Shown here: positions 8,143-14,031 of the stretch, one piece after another | Position numbering within the stretch: the stretch's first letter is position 1 | Layout of the letters: each line of letters starts with the position of its first letter | NCBI GenBank assembly: GCA_041484525.1 | Contig: JBGPHT010000191.1 | Location: 1-14,031 of the forward strand | From: JBGPHT01 sp041484525 | GTDB taxonomy: Bacteria; Acidobacteriota; Terriglobia; Bryobacterales; Bryobacteraceae | Direction of reading: 5' to 3' | DNA length: 14,031 bases | Notes under the pieces: generated by a model | Told to the model about the DNA's origin: nothing | The model's input: the letters and a program-made list of their open reading frames with translations, nothing else | Database searches by the model: none | Position numbers and translations under genes: made by a program

Positions 8143-8282
8143 TCTTTGAGCGTAGCTCACCCGCATGTTATCCAGCGTCAACCCCCCCGGTACTAGAACG
8201 AAATGCAGCGTTGCCTGAGCGCTCGGAAAAGACGAGAATCAGCCAAAGCGGCGGGGACAATCTCCGCCAATCGGTGTGCTCT

Positions 8283-8540
8283 ATGGTCTGGCGCCTTGTT
8301 CGTTTCCTGGTGAAGCCTGTTCTCCTGCTCACCTTGTTTGTATTCGTCGGCCGTCTTGCCGAGGTCACCGGCTTTGAGATTAATTTTGTGGTGCCGGTCT
8401 CCACTGCCATATCGAATTCCAGCCGTCTTCCGTCGGAGTATGTGCAGGTGGGGATCGTCGCCGGCCTCGCATTGGCCATCTACAAGACCCTCCTGGGCGT
8501 GTCGTGCCTCGTCAATTCGGTGCGTACGCGAGTTCGATAA
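8283..8540 (+). CDS. Small two-TM hypothetical membrane protein
   Basis: An 85-aa ORF from ATG 8283. The frame is open from a TTG at 8211, but the extra 24 residues are polar and unconvincing. Residues about 8-26 (FLVKPVLLLTLFVFVGRLA) and 55-76 (QVGIVAGLALAIYKTLLGVSCL) are strongly hydrophobic, with basic residues at the N terminus (WRLVR) and C terminus (RTRVR) as expected for an inner-membrane hairpin with both ends in the cytoplasm. I know no family for it. The overlapping minus-strand frames are Arg/His-rich and look like shadows, which favours this strand. No clear Shine-Dalgarno precedes the start, so expression is uncertain. Confidence 0.45.
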   Translation: MVWRLVRFLVKPVLLLTLFVFVGRLAEVTGFEINFVVPVSTAISNSSRLPSEYVQVGIVAGLALAIYKTLLGVSCLVNSVRTRVR

Positions 8541-8591
8541 ACGGCGGCCCCTGACCCAAATCCATAAACATTCCCGACACACCAGAGGTGA

Positions 8592-8639
8592 GGCCGCGGC
8601 GTGATTCTGCAAATGCGCGAAACGATACATTTCGCGGCC
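8592..8639. repeat. Nested inverted repeats (GGCCGCG/CGCGGCC and CGCGAAA/TTTCGCG)
   Basis: GGCCGCG (8592-8598) is the exact reverse complement of CGCGGCC (8633-8639), and CGCGAAA (8616-8622) pairs with TTTCGCG (8630-8636). The two pairs share the right arm, so they are alternative folds: a long stem with a 34-nt loop, or a local hairpin with a 7-nt loop. They lie in a gene-poor stretch 50-100 nt after the two-TM ORF. No T-run follows either, so neither is a standard terminator. Confidence 0.4.
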
Positions 8640-8668
8640 AGGCAAACTCACTGAGCCTCGGGTTAGAC

Positions 8669-8692
8669 AACAGTAAGTTATGTCTTACTGTT
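8669..8692. repeat. Perfect 9-bp inverted repeat with 6-nt spacer
   Basis: AACAGTAAG (8669-8677) and CTTACTGTT (8684-8692) are exact reverse complements around TTATGT. AACAGT recurs at 8715-8720. The AT-rich arms stand out against the GC-rich surroundings. The geometry suits an operator for a dimeric regulator or a small hairpin. It has no following T-run for a terminator. Confidence 0.5.
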
Positions 8693-8732
8693 ACACGCTC
8701 AGAAGTTAATCTTTAACAGTCGGCACTAACAA

Positions 8733-8966
8733 TCAAAAAACAACAGCGCAAAAGATCGCGATCCAAAAGGTGCTCGCGCACAGAATGAACGGGGTTTTCA
8801 TTTCCGTCAGAGTCCGGGAAACGCCCGCCGGCGCCGACTCGGCCTGAAGGGACGCTACGTCTGCCGAGTAACTGGACGAGTCGTTGGGCGTATCGAATTC
8901 GTCGCCGCGCGCCTCTTCAGTTGAGCCGGCCGTGTCCGAGGGCGGTGCTTTGGCGGCGGGCTCCAT
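8733..8966 (-). CDS. Possible tail-anchored small protein
   Basis: A 77-aa ORF from ATG 8966, with a TTG at 9005 as an alternative start. Its first 55 or so residues are polar and rich in Ala, Ser, Asp and Glu (MEPAAKAPPSDT, then GDEFDTPNDSSS), which predicts disorder. The last 20 residues are hydrophobic (FILCASTFWIAIFCAVVF), giving a C-terminal membrane anchor preceded by a lysine. A disordered region followed by one terminal TM helix is a plausible architecture, and it is less Arg-rich than a typical shadow frame. No Shine-Dalgarno is seen and no family is recognised. It may be spurious. Confidence 0.35.
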   Translation of the reverse strand: MEPAAKAPPSDTAGSTEEARGDEFDTPNDSSSYSADVASLQAESAPAGVSRTLTEMKTPFILCASTFWIAIFCAVVF

Positions 8967-9024
8967 GAGTAAGGCTGAGTTTAACGCCCCGAAATGCAGA
9001 CCCAATAATCAAGAGGCTGCGGCG

Positions 9025-9250
9025 ATGCCGTATCATCCGGGCAAGGTGCTTTCACCCGCGGACACGGCGAAGCAAAAAACGGGAAGCGAGTCTGATGGCG
9101 ATAGAAGGGGTGGAAGGTGTGGGGACCGGTCAGGACGCCATCGGCACCGAAGGCATCGTCGTTTACGTCAGGGACGCGCAAGCGGAGAAACGGATTCCGC
9201 GGACCGTCGACGGCTTGAACGTACAGGTTCAGGCAACCGGGACCGATTGA
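9025..9250 (+). pseudogene. Small conserved-type protein split by a +1 frameshift at an A6 run
   Basis: ATG 9025 has AAGAGG 8 nt upstream. The frame reads MPYHPGKVLSPADTAKQK and then enters Arg/Gly-rich nonsense. Removing one A from the A6 run at 9074-9079 joins it to the next frame, which continues REASLMAIEGVEGVG and ends at TGA 9250, giving 74 residues. The second half (GVEGVGTG, then GIVVYVRDA, then IPRTVDGLNVQVQATG) has the pattern I know from small proteins, and from N-terminal regions of some trypsin-like proteins, that contain GVxGVGxG...xVYV...IPxxxDGxxVxV. Its function is not known to me. The break may be a sequencing error, a genuine null mutation, or a site where RNA polymerase slippage restores the frame. 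Either half is too short to stand out alone. Confidence 0.65.
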
Positions 9251-9423
9251 TGCTTTGAAGCGCTCGCGTCGCCGTCGAATGCAGGCCGCCGCTTAATCCA
9301 GTATTCGTGAGAAATCAGACCTTTCTAAACACAAGGCTGCCGCTGCTTTAGCCCGCGACCCCGTCACGGCACCGCCGGTATGTGGCACACTTATCTGTAG
9401 ATATCCAGGGATTCCGCTAGCAC

Positions 9424-11283
9424 ATGACCGGGCGCACAGTATCTCACTACGAGTTTCTAGACCGCCTGGGCGTTGGCGGCATGGGCGAAATCTATCGGGC
9501 CCGCGATGCGCGCCTGAACCGCACGGTCGCCATCAAGGTGCTGCCCCACGCCGATGCGAGCGACGCCAAACGGCGCCAGCGGTTCTTGCAGGAGGCGCAG
9601 GCGGCTTCGGGGCTGAACCATCCCAACATCATCACGGTCCACGACATCTTGTCGGATGGCGACACCCAACTGCTCGTCATGGAACTGGTGGCAGGCAAGA
9701 CGCTTGGCGACCTCATTGGCGAACGCATTCCGCCTGTCGGGCTGGCGCCGCGCGAAGTGGTGAAATACGCCGTGCAGGTGGCGGACGCGCTGGCGGCGGC
9801 ACACGCGGCAGGCATCGTGCATCGCGACATCAAGCCGGGCAACATCATGGTGACCGGCTCGGGCCTGGTGAAGGTGCTGGATTTCGGACTGGCAAAGGCG
9901 ACTTTCGCTTTCGACAACGATTCGGGGGAGACGCGAAGCATCGCGCCGGCGTTGACGGTGCAGGGATCGGTGATGGGCACGGTGAACTATATGTCGCCGG
10001 AGCAGGCCGAGGGGAAGAGCGTGGACGCGCGGTCGGACGTTTTCTCCTTCGGCGTTCTGCTCTACGAAATGGTCACCGGGCGGACCGCGTTCGGTGGCGA
10101 CACGGCGCTCTCTATCATGTCGGCGATTCTGCGGGACGAGGCTCTGCCCATCCGCGAAATCGCGTCCGGCACGCCGCACCAACTGGTTGAGATCATCGAT
10201 CGCTGTCTCCGCAAAGAGCGTGGGGATCGTTGGCAGAGCATGGTGGAAGTTCGCGCCGAGTTGGAGAAGCTCAAGCAGCAATTCGACTCCGCCATGCTGC
10301 AGACCCTGGAGGTGCGGCGCGCGCAGCCGAGACGATCGAGGGTGATTGCGATTGCCGCGGCGGCGGTCTGCGCAGCGGCGGCGCTGGGCGGCGGATGGTG
10401 GTTCCTGCGGCACAAGGCAGCGCCGTCACCGGTCGATCGACCGCCAGTGGCCGCTGCGCCCGCGACTCCGAATCCCGCCCCACCCGCGGCGCCCGCCGCA
10501 CCTGTCGAAGCGCCCCCGCCCTTAGCCGACACAGCGCTGGCCAACGATGCCATCGTGCAGATGGTGGAAGCCAAGGTTCCGACTTCGGTGATCCTGGGCC
10601 ACATCCGGTCGTCGAAAACGAAGTTCGACCTCTCGACTGCGGAACTGATCCGCCTCACTAAGGCGGAGGTGCCCGCGAACGTCATTCAGGCGATGCGCGA
10701 CCCCACTGGGTCGGCGCCTCCGAACGTGTTGAAGTCCGTGCAGACAGCCGCGCCGACGCAAGTGCAATCACCGGCGACATCGGCGCAGACACCCGCGCAG
10801 TCGCCACCGCCGATACCAGTGCCGGCGGCCGCGCTGCCGGCGGCATCGTCGCCATCGACGCCCCGGGCGGGCGCAACTGCTGCCGCCCTGGCGGATGGCG
10901 CGTCCATCGCGATCGAACTGGCGGAAGACATACCCGCCGACGCACAGCCGGGCGCGCCGCTGCGGTTTACGGTCTCGAAAGATTTCAAGATCGGAACAAC
11001 CGTGGTCATTCCGAAAGGAGCCGCCGTCACCGGCGAGGTGGTGGATGCCAGCCGGCGAAAGGCGCTGATCATCGGAGTGAAGATGACGTTCCGGTTGATG
11101 CAGGCGGACGCGGCGGGCGGCCAGAAGCTGAATGTGCGTGCCACTGCGGCGCGCGGGACCGGGCAGAGCCGGCGGCCGGTCGAGACGGGAACGGGGAAGA
11201 AAATCAAGGACGTCGCGGCGACGGCGGGGACGGAGTATCAGGCGTACATCGATGGCGACCAGTCGGTGACCGTGCGAAAGTAG
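9424..11283 (+). CDS. Transmembrane Ser/Thr protein kinase with proline-rich and SH3-like extracytoplasmic tail
   Basis: This 619-aa bacterial Hanks-type kinase (PknB-like) phosphorylates Ser/Thr on unknown targets. Residues about 9-285 form the kinase domain: glycine loop LGVGGMGEIY (15-24), ATP-anchoring AIK (K38), helix-C Glu (E57), catalytic HRDIKPGN (D135, N140), DFG (153-155) and the APE-equivalent SPE (191-193). All key residues are present, so it should be active. A single TM helix spans about 307-328. The outer part has a Pro/Ala-rich linker (333-368) and a helical module of two similar halves (374-396 and 405-427). A second Pro/Ala/Gln linker follows, then residues about 491-580 resemble a small beta-barrel domain (FKIGTTVVIPKGAAVTGEVV). 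PASTA repeats, common in Gram-positive homologues, are absent. The gene starts a tight plus-strand cluster; the ribosome site is weak. Confidence 0.93.
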   Translation: MTGRTVSHYEFLDRLGVGGMGEIYRARDARLNRTVAIKVLPHADASDAKRRQRFLQEAQAASGLNHPNIITVHDILSDGDTQLLVMELVAGKTLGDLIGERIPPVGLAPREVVKYAVQVADALAAAHAAGIVHRDIKPGNIMVTGSGLVKVLDFGLAKATFAFDNDSGETRSIAPALTVQGSVMGTVNYMSPEQAEGKSVDARSDVFSFGVLLYEMVTGRTAFGGDTALSIMSAILRDEALPIREIASGTPHQLVEIIDRCLRKERGDRWQSMVEVRAELEKLKQQFDSAMLQTLEVRRAQPRRSRVIAIAAAAVCAAAALGGGWWFLRHKAAPSPVDRPPVAAAPATPNPAPPAAPAAPVEAPPPLADTALANDAIVQMVEAKVPTSVILGHIRSSKTKFDLSTAELIRLTKAEVPANVIQAMRDPTGSAPPNVLKSVQTAAPTQVQSPATSAQTPAQSPPPIPVPAAALPAASSPSTPRAGATAAALADGASIAIELAEDIPADAQPGAPLRFTVSKDFKIGTTVVIPKGAAVTGEVVDASRRKALIIGVKMTFRLMQADAAGGQKLNVRATAARGTGQSRRPVETGTGKKIKDVAATAGTEYQAYIDGDQSVTVRK

Positions 11284-11296
11284 TGTCTAGCCGGTA

Positions 11297-13639
11297 ATGC
11301 GAGCTACCACTGCAGTCGTCATCAGCGCGGTCGTGTACTTCACCGCGGCGCTGCACGGGCAGCATACCCCGGAGAATGAGAAGAATCCGCTGGCAGGCGA
11401 TCGGACGGCGATCGCGGCCGGGAAGCGGATCTTCGAGCAGGCTTGCCAGTCCTGTCACGGCGCGGAAGGCCGGGGCGACCGCGCGACACCGCTCACGGGC
11501 GGCGCCTTCCGTCACGGCAGCCGCGACGGCGAAATCTTTCTCAATATTCGCAGCGGGGTTCGCGGAACCCAGATGCCGGAATTCTCGCGATTCAGCTCCG
11601 ACCAGGCGTGGCAACTCGTGGCCTACATCCGCAGTCTGGCTGGCACGGTAGTGGCGGGCGCCAAGGTCTCGGGCGATGCGCTCGCAGGCAAAACGATCTT
11701 CGAAGGGAAAGGGCAATGCGCCAATTGCCACCAGGTGAATCACCAAGGCGTGCCCGTTGGACCCGACCTCTCAGACGCCGGGAAGGTACCGGTCGAAGCG
11801 CTTGAAGCGGCGATTCTCAATCCGGGCCGCGGCCGCGGCAGGACGGTCATCGTCAAGACTGCCGAGGGCCAGGAGTACCGCGGTGTATTACGCAACGAGG
11901 ATGTGTTCTCGCTCCAGATGGTGGATGCCGCCGGCCAACTGCGGCTGTTCGACCGGTCGAAACTGGCGGAGGCGCGCATCGAGAACCGGTCCCTGATGCC
12001 GGGCGACTACGCGAGCCGGCTTTCGAAGGAGGAGATCCGCGATCTGGTCGCGTGGTTGAAGAATCCCGGCGCGGCTGGCCCGGCCACGCTGACAGGCGGC
12101 CTATGCGGGGAGCGCATCCGCAACTCGCGCGCCGAGCCGCAGAACTGGCTGACCTACTGGGGCGATTACAGCGGGCAGCATTTTTCGCCCCTGAAGCAGA
12201 TCGACATCAGCAATGTCCGCCGGCTGCAGGCCCGATGGGCGGTGCAGATGCCCGGAGACGGCATTGTGGAATCGGTGCCCCTGGTGGTGGACGGTGTGAT
12301 GTACACGGCCGGGCCTCCGGGGCAGGTATTTGCGCTCGATGCCCGCACCGGACGGCAGATCTGGAAATATCAACGGGCGCAGAAAGCCGTGAATCCTTAC
12401 GAGAGCAATCGCGTAAATCGCGGCGTGGCGGTATTGGGCAACCGGGTGTTCTTCGGCACGCTGGACGCGGCCCTGGTGGCGCTCGACACGCGCACCGGAG
12501 TGCCGGTCTGGGAAGTGCAGGTGGCCGACACCATGCACGGATACAGCATCACGGGAGCGCCCCTCGCGGTCAAGGACATGGTGATCACGGGCGTGGCGGG
12601 CGGCGAGTACGGCATCCGCGGCTTCATCGACGCGTATGATGCCGCCACCGGCAAGCGCGTGTGGCGGTTTCAGGCTGTGCCCGGGCCGGGTGAATTCGGC
12701 AATGACACCTGGTCGGGCGATAGCTGGCGGCGCGGTAGCGGTGGTACGTGGCTGACCGGCAGCTACGATCCGGATCTGAATACCCTTTATTGGACGGTGG
12801 GCAATCCGGGTCCGGACGGCAACGGAGATGTCCGGCAGGGCGACAACCTGTTCACCTGTTCGGTGGTGGCGCTCGATGCCGCGACCGGCCGGCGCAAGTG
12901 GCACTACCAATTCACGCCCAATGACACACACGATTGGGACGCCACTGAGGACGTGGTCCTGGTGGATCGTATGTATCAAGGGAAGATGCGCAAGCTGCTG
13001 ATGCAGGCGGACCGCAACGGCGTGTTCTACGTGCTCGACAGAACCGACGGGAAGTTTCTGCTGGCCTCGCCATTCGTACGCGCCAGTTGGGCGACGGGAT
13101 GGGAGCCGGACGGCCGTCCCATCACGGCGCCGGGATGGCGGGCGACTCCGGAAGGCAACATCGTTTTTCCGGCGCTGATCGGCGGCACCAATTTCCAGGC
13201 GCCATCCTACAGCCCGTTGACGGGTTGGATGTACGTGGCGTACCACGATGGTCCCGGCAGATTCTCTTCCGGCCCGCCTGCCTATGAGCCGGGCAAGCAG
13301 TATTGGGGCTCGGGATCGGGCGGCGGCCGCGGTCCGCGGGAGAGCGAAACACAGGGCATCGTGGCGATCGATCCGGAAAGCGGGAGAGCGCAGTGGAAGT
13401 TCGAACTGACGCAGGCGTCGCTCGCGGCGGGCGTACTGTCGACGGGCGGTGGCTTGGTTTTCGCGGCGTCGCGGGAAGGCAACTTCATCGCCCTGGATGC
13501 CAGGAGCGGCAAAGCGTTGTGGCCGTTCCAAGCCGGCGCCGATATCCCGTCCTCCCCGATGAGCTATGCCGTCGATGGGAAGCAATTTGTGGCCGTATCG
13601 TCGGCCGGCGTCCTATACAGCTTCGCGCTGCCGGATTAG
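11297..13639 (+). CDS. Cytochrome c-PQQ-dependent dehydrogenase fusion (quinohemoprotein)
   Basis: This is a 780-aa periplasmic protein with signal peptide 1-22. Residues 36-117 form a class I cytochrome c (CQSCH at 50-54, likely axial M93). Residues 126-256 form a second heme domain (CANCH at 141-145, likely axial M234) matching the Pirellula/Verrucomicrobium-type heme-binding family (TIGR02603-like). Residues about 281-778 are an eight-bladed PQQ propeller (WLTYWGDYSGQHFSPLKQI, repeated ALDARTGRxxW blade motifs). E437, N503 and an Asp in PNDTHDWD (541-548) match the calcium/PQQ-binding and catalytic positions of alcohol dehydrogenases. It should oxidise an alcohol or sugar and pass electrons through its hemes; the substrate is unknown. 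The hemes are N-terminal, whereas many quinohemoprotein alcohol dehydrogenases carry a C-terminal heme. The gene follows the kinase by 13 nt and precedes the peptidase start by 14 nt. Confidence 0.92.
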   Translation: MRATTAVVISAVVYFTAALHGQHTPENEKNPLAGDRTAIAAGKRIFEQACQSCHGAEGRGDRATPLTGGAFRHGSRDGEIFLNIRSGVRGTQMPEFSRFSSDQAWQLVAYIRSLAGTVVAGAKVSGDALAGKTIFEGKGQCANCHQVNHQGVPVGPDLSDAGKVPVEALEAAILNPGRGRGRTVIVKTAEGQEYRGVLRNEDVFSLQMVDAAGQLRLFDRSKLAEARIENRSLMPGDYASRLSKEEIRDLVAWLKNPGAAGPATLTGGLCGERIRNSRAEPQNWLTYWGDYSGQHFSPLKQIDISNVRRLQARWAVQMPGDGIVESVPLVVDGVMYTAGPPGQVFALDARTGRQIWKYQRAQKAVNPYESNRVNRGVAVLGNRVFFGTLDAALVALDTRTGVPVWEVQVADTMHGYSITGAPLAVKDMVITGVAGGEYGIRGFIDAYDAATGKRVWRFQAVPGPGEFGNDTWSGDSWRRGSGGTWLTGSYDPDLNTLYWTVGNPGPDGNGDVRQGDNLFTCSVVALDAATGRRKWHYQFTPNDTHDWDATEDVVLVDRMYQGKMRKLLMQADRNGVFYVLDRTDGKFLLASPFVRASWATGWEPDGRPITAPGWRATPEGNIVFPALIGGTNFQAPSYSPLTGWMYVAYHDGPGRFSSGPPAYEPGKQYWGSGSGGGRGPRESETQGIVAIDPESGRAQWKFELTQASLAAGVLSTGGGLVFAASREGNFIALDARSGKALWPFQAGADIPSSPMSYAVDGKQFVAVSSAGVLYSFALPD

Positions 13640-13653
13640 CTATCATTTTCTGG

Positions 13654-13926
13654 ATGCGGAAAATTTTCCTCCCTCTCGGCTTGGCGCTGTGGCTGGCTCA
13701 GGCGCAGCCAGTCAACCAGTTTCCCCTGACCATCGACAACATCATGCGCGGTCCGCAACTGGTGGGCTACGAGCCGTCGAATATCCGCTGGTCGGGCGAC
13801 GGGCAGCGGGTCTACTTCCAATGGAAGCAGGCGTCGCAAAAAGAGAACGCGCCGCTCGACACCTACGTCGCCAATCGCGACGGCTCCGGCCTCCTAGCAG
13901 CCTGTGGTAAAGGTGGGTTTTTCTGA
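13654..13926 (+). pseudogene. 5' part of an S9-family (prolyl oligopeptidase/DPP-type) peptidase, interrupted
   Basis: The frame from ATG 13654 gives a 90-residue product with a signal peptide (1-18, ending in LAQAQ). The following residues are the start of the N-terminal propeller of S9 peptidases (LTIDNIMRGPQLVGYEP, then RWSGDGQRVYFQWKQAS, then DTYVANRDGSGL). Resemblance stops at L80 (13891-13893) and ten unrelated residues lead to TGA. The propeller remainder and the entire alpha/beta-hydrolase domain with its Ser-Asp-His triad are absent, so the product cannot be an active peptidase. The break coincides with CTAG and sequence that looks like an insertion-sequence end. The gene lies 14 nt after the PQQ dehydrogenase and was probably its operon partner. 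The rest of the gene may continue beyond the inserted DNA, outside this window. Confidence 0.75.
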
Positions 13927-14031
13927 GCGAAGACCTTCGAAAAACGCGCACGAGGGGAGATGACTAAGTAACGTCACCACTCGTCAAAAGGTTACCGCTC
14001 GCTGCCGTCGTGCGATGTTAATTCCGAGGCC
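13894..14031. mobile_element. Probable left end of an insertion sequence (partial)
   Basis: At the point where the peptidase loses homology, CTAG (13894-13897) is followed by GCAGCCTGTGGTAAAGG, the style of terminal sequence seen at ends of several IS families. A strong inverted repeat follows at 13917-13945. The remaining sequence to the window edge has no ORF of note, as expected for a non-coding IS end before the transposase. CTAG could be a 4-bp target duplication. No transposase or second end is visible, so the family cannot be named. Confidence 0.4.
13917..13945. repeat. Inverted repeat GTTTTTC / GAAAAAC inside the putative IS end
   Basis: GTTTTTC (13917-13923) and GAAAAAC (13939-13945) are exact reverse complements. 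An inner pair CGAAG/CTTCG (13928-13939) could extend the stem across a 5-nt bulge. Subterminal hairpins in IS ends can block incoming transcription or translation, but this role here is inferred. Confidence 0.45.

Larger units (their letters stand above)
8541..9024. other. Low-density intergenic region
   Basis: No ORF here has strong family support. The stretch contains the inverted repeats at 8592-8639 and 8669-8692, a locally AT-rich patch around 8660-8760, and a possible minus-strand ORF (8733-8966) listed separately. I see no tRNA fold or transposase remnant. Confidence 0.5.

Noticed and set aside
8193..8651. Minus-strand 152-codon ORF over the two-TM ORF
   Set aside because: Rich in Arg, His and Gln, no hydrophobic or domain pattern; the plus frame has two clean membrane helices.
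9392..9412. TGGCAC near 9392 as a sigma-54 promoter for the kinase
   Set aside because: The -24-like TGGCAC is present, but the -12 GC is not at the required spacing (TG is found instead).
9457..10413. Long minus-strand ORF opposite the kinase domain
   Set aside because: Antisense to an intact kinase with all catalytic motifs; His/Arg-rich composition is typical of a GC-rich shadow frame.
12101..13585. 494-codon minus-strand ORF opposite the PQQ dehydrogenase
   Set aside because: Its length comes from high-GC codon bias; the plus strand has a complete domain series, and the minus product shows no motif.
1..14031. tRNA, rRNA, CRISPR array or a complete mobile element
   Set aside because: No cloverleaf-like tracts, spaced direct repeats or transposase motifs were seen by reading; only a possible IS end at the right edge.

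Overview
The window looks like chromosomal DNA of an Acidobacteriota member close to Candidatus Solibacter / Bryobacteraceae. This rests on gene content rather than a search. One protein ends in the repeat-like domain known as the Solibacter uncharacterised C-terminal domain (TIGR03437 type). There is a large Oar-like TonB-dependent receptor with an N-terminal carboxypeptidase-regulatory domain, a transmembrane Ser/Thr kinase, a cytochrome c/PQQ-dehydrogenase fusion and an S9-peptidase start, all GC-rich. This mix is typical of that lineage.

Layout. Positions 1-4368 are read on the minus strand: the 5' end of an unidentified ORF (1-81), a truncated purple-acid-phosphatase-like gene (104-703), a CotH-kinase-family secreted protein (825-2873), and a phosphate-selective-porin-like gene (2848-4368) whose 3' end overlaps the CotH start. 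A 265-bp divergent intergenic region, with a candidate minus-strand promoter at 4466-4494, separates these from a plus-strand TonB-dependent receptor (4634-7738). The receptor converges on, and overlaps, a small membrane-anchored protein gene on the minus strand (7716-8132). A low-density region (8133-9423) follows. It holds a two-TM small ORF, several inverted repeats, a possible tail-anchored ORF on the minus strand, and a small gene (9025-9250) that is intact only if one A is removed from an A6 run.

From 9424 a compact plus-strand cluster begins: Ser/Thr kinase, then 13 nt, cytochrome c-PQQ dehydrogenase, then 14 nt, S9-family peptidase. The peptidase loses family resemblance after residue 80, at a CTAG followed by sequence that resembles an insertion-sequence end running out of the window.

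How the genes may work together. The porin and CotH protein are very likely co-expressed, and both act at or beyond the outer membrane. The kinase-dehydrogenase-peptidase cluster is probably one transcript, combining signalling with periplasmic oxidation of an unknown alcohol or sugar. Both ends of the window carry interrupted genes, which suggests past rearrangement. I see no tRNA, rRNA, CRISPR array or complete mobile element. No clearly new multi-gene system is evident; the most unusual items are the frameshifted small gene, the multi-domain kinase tail, and the CotH/porin coupling.
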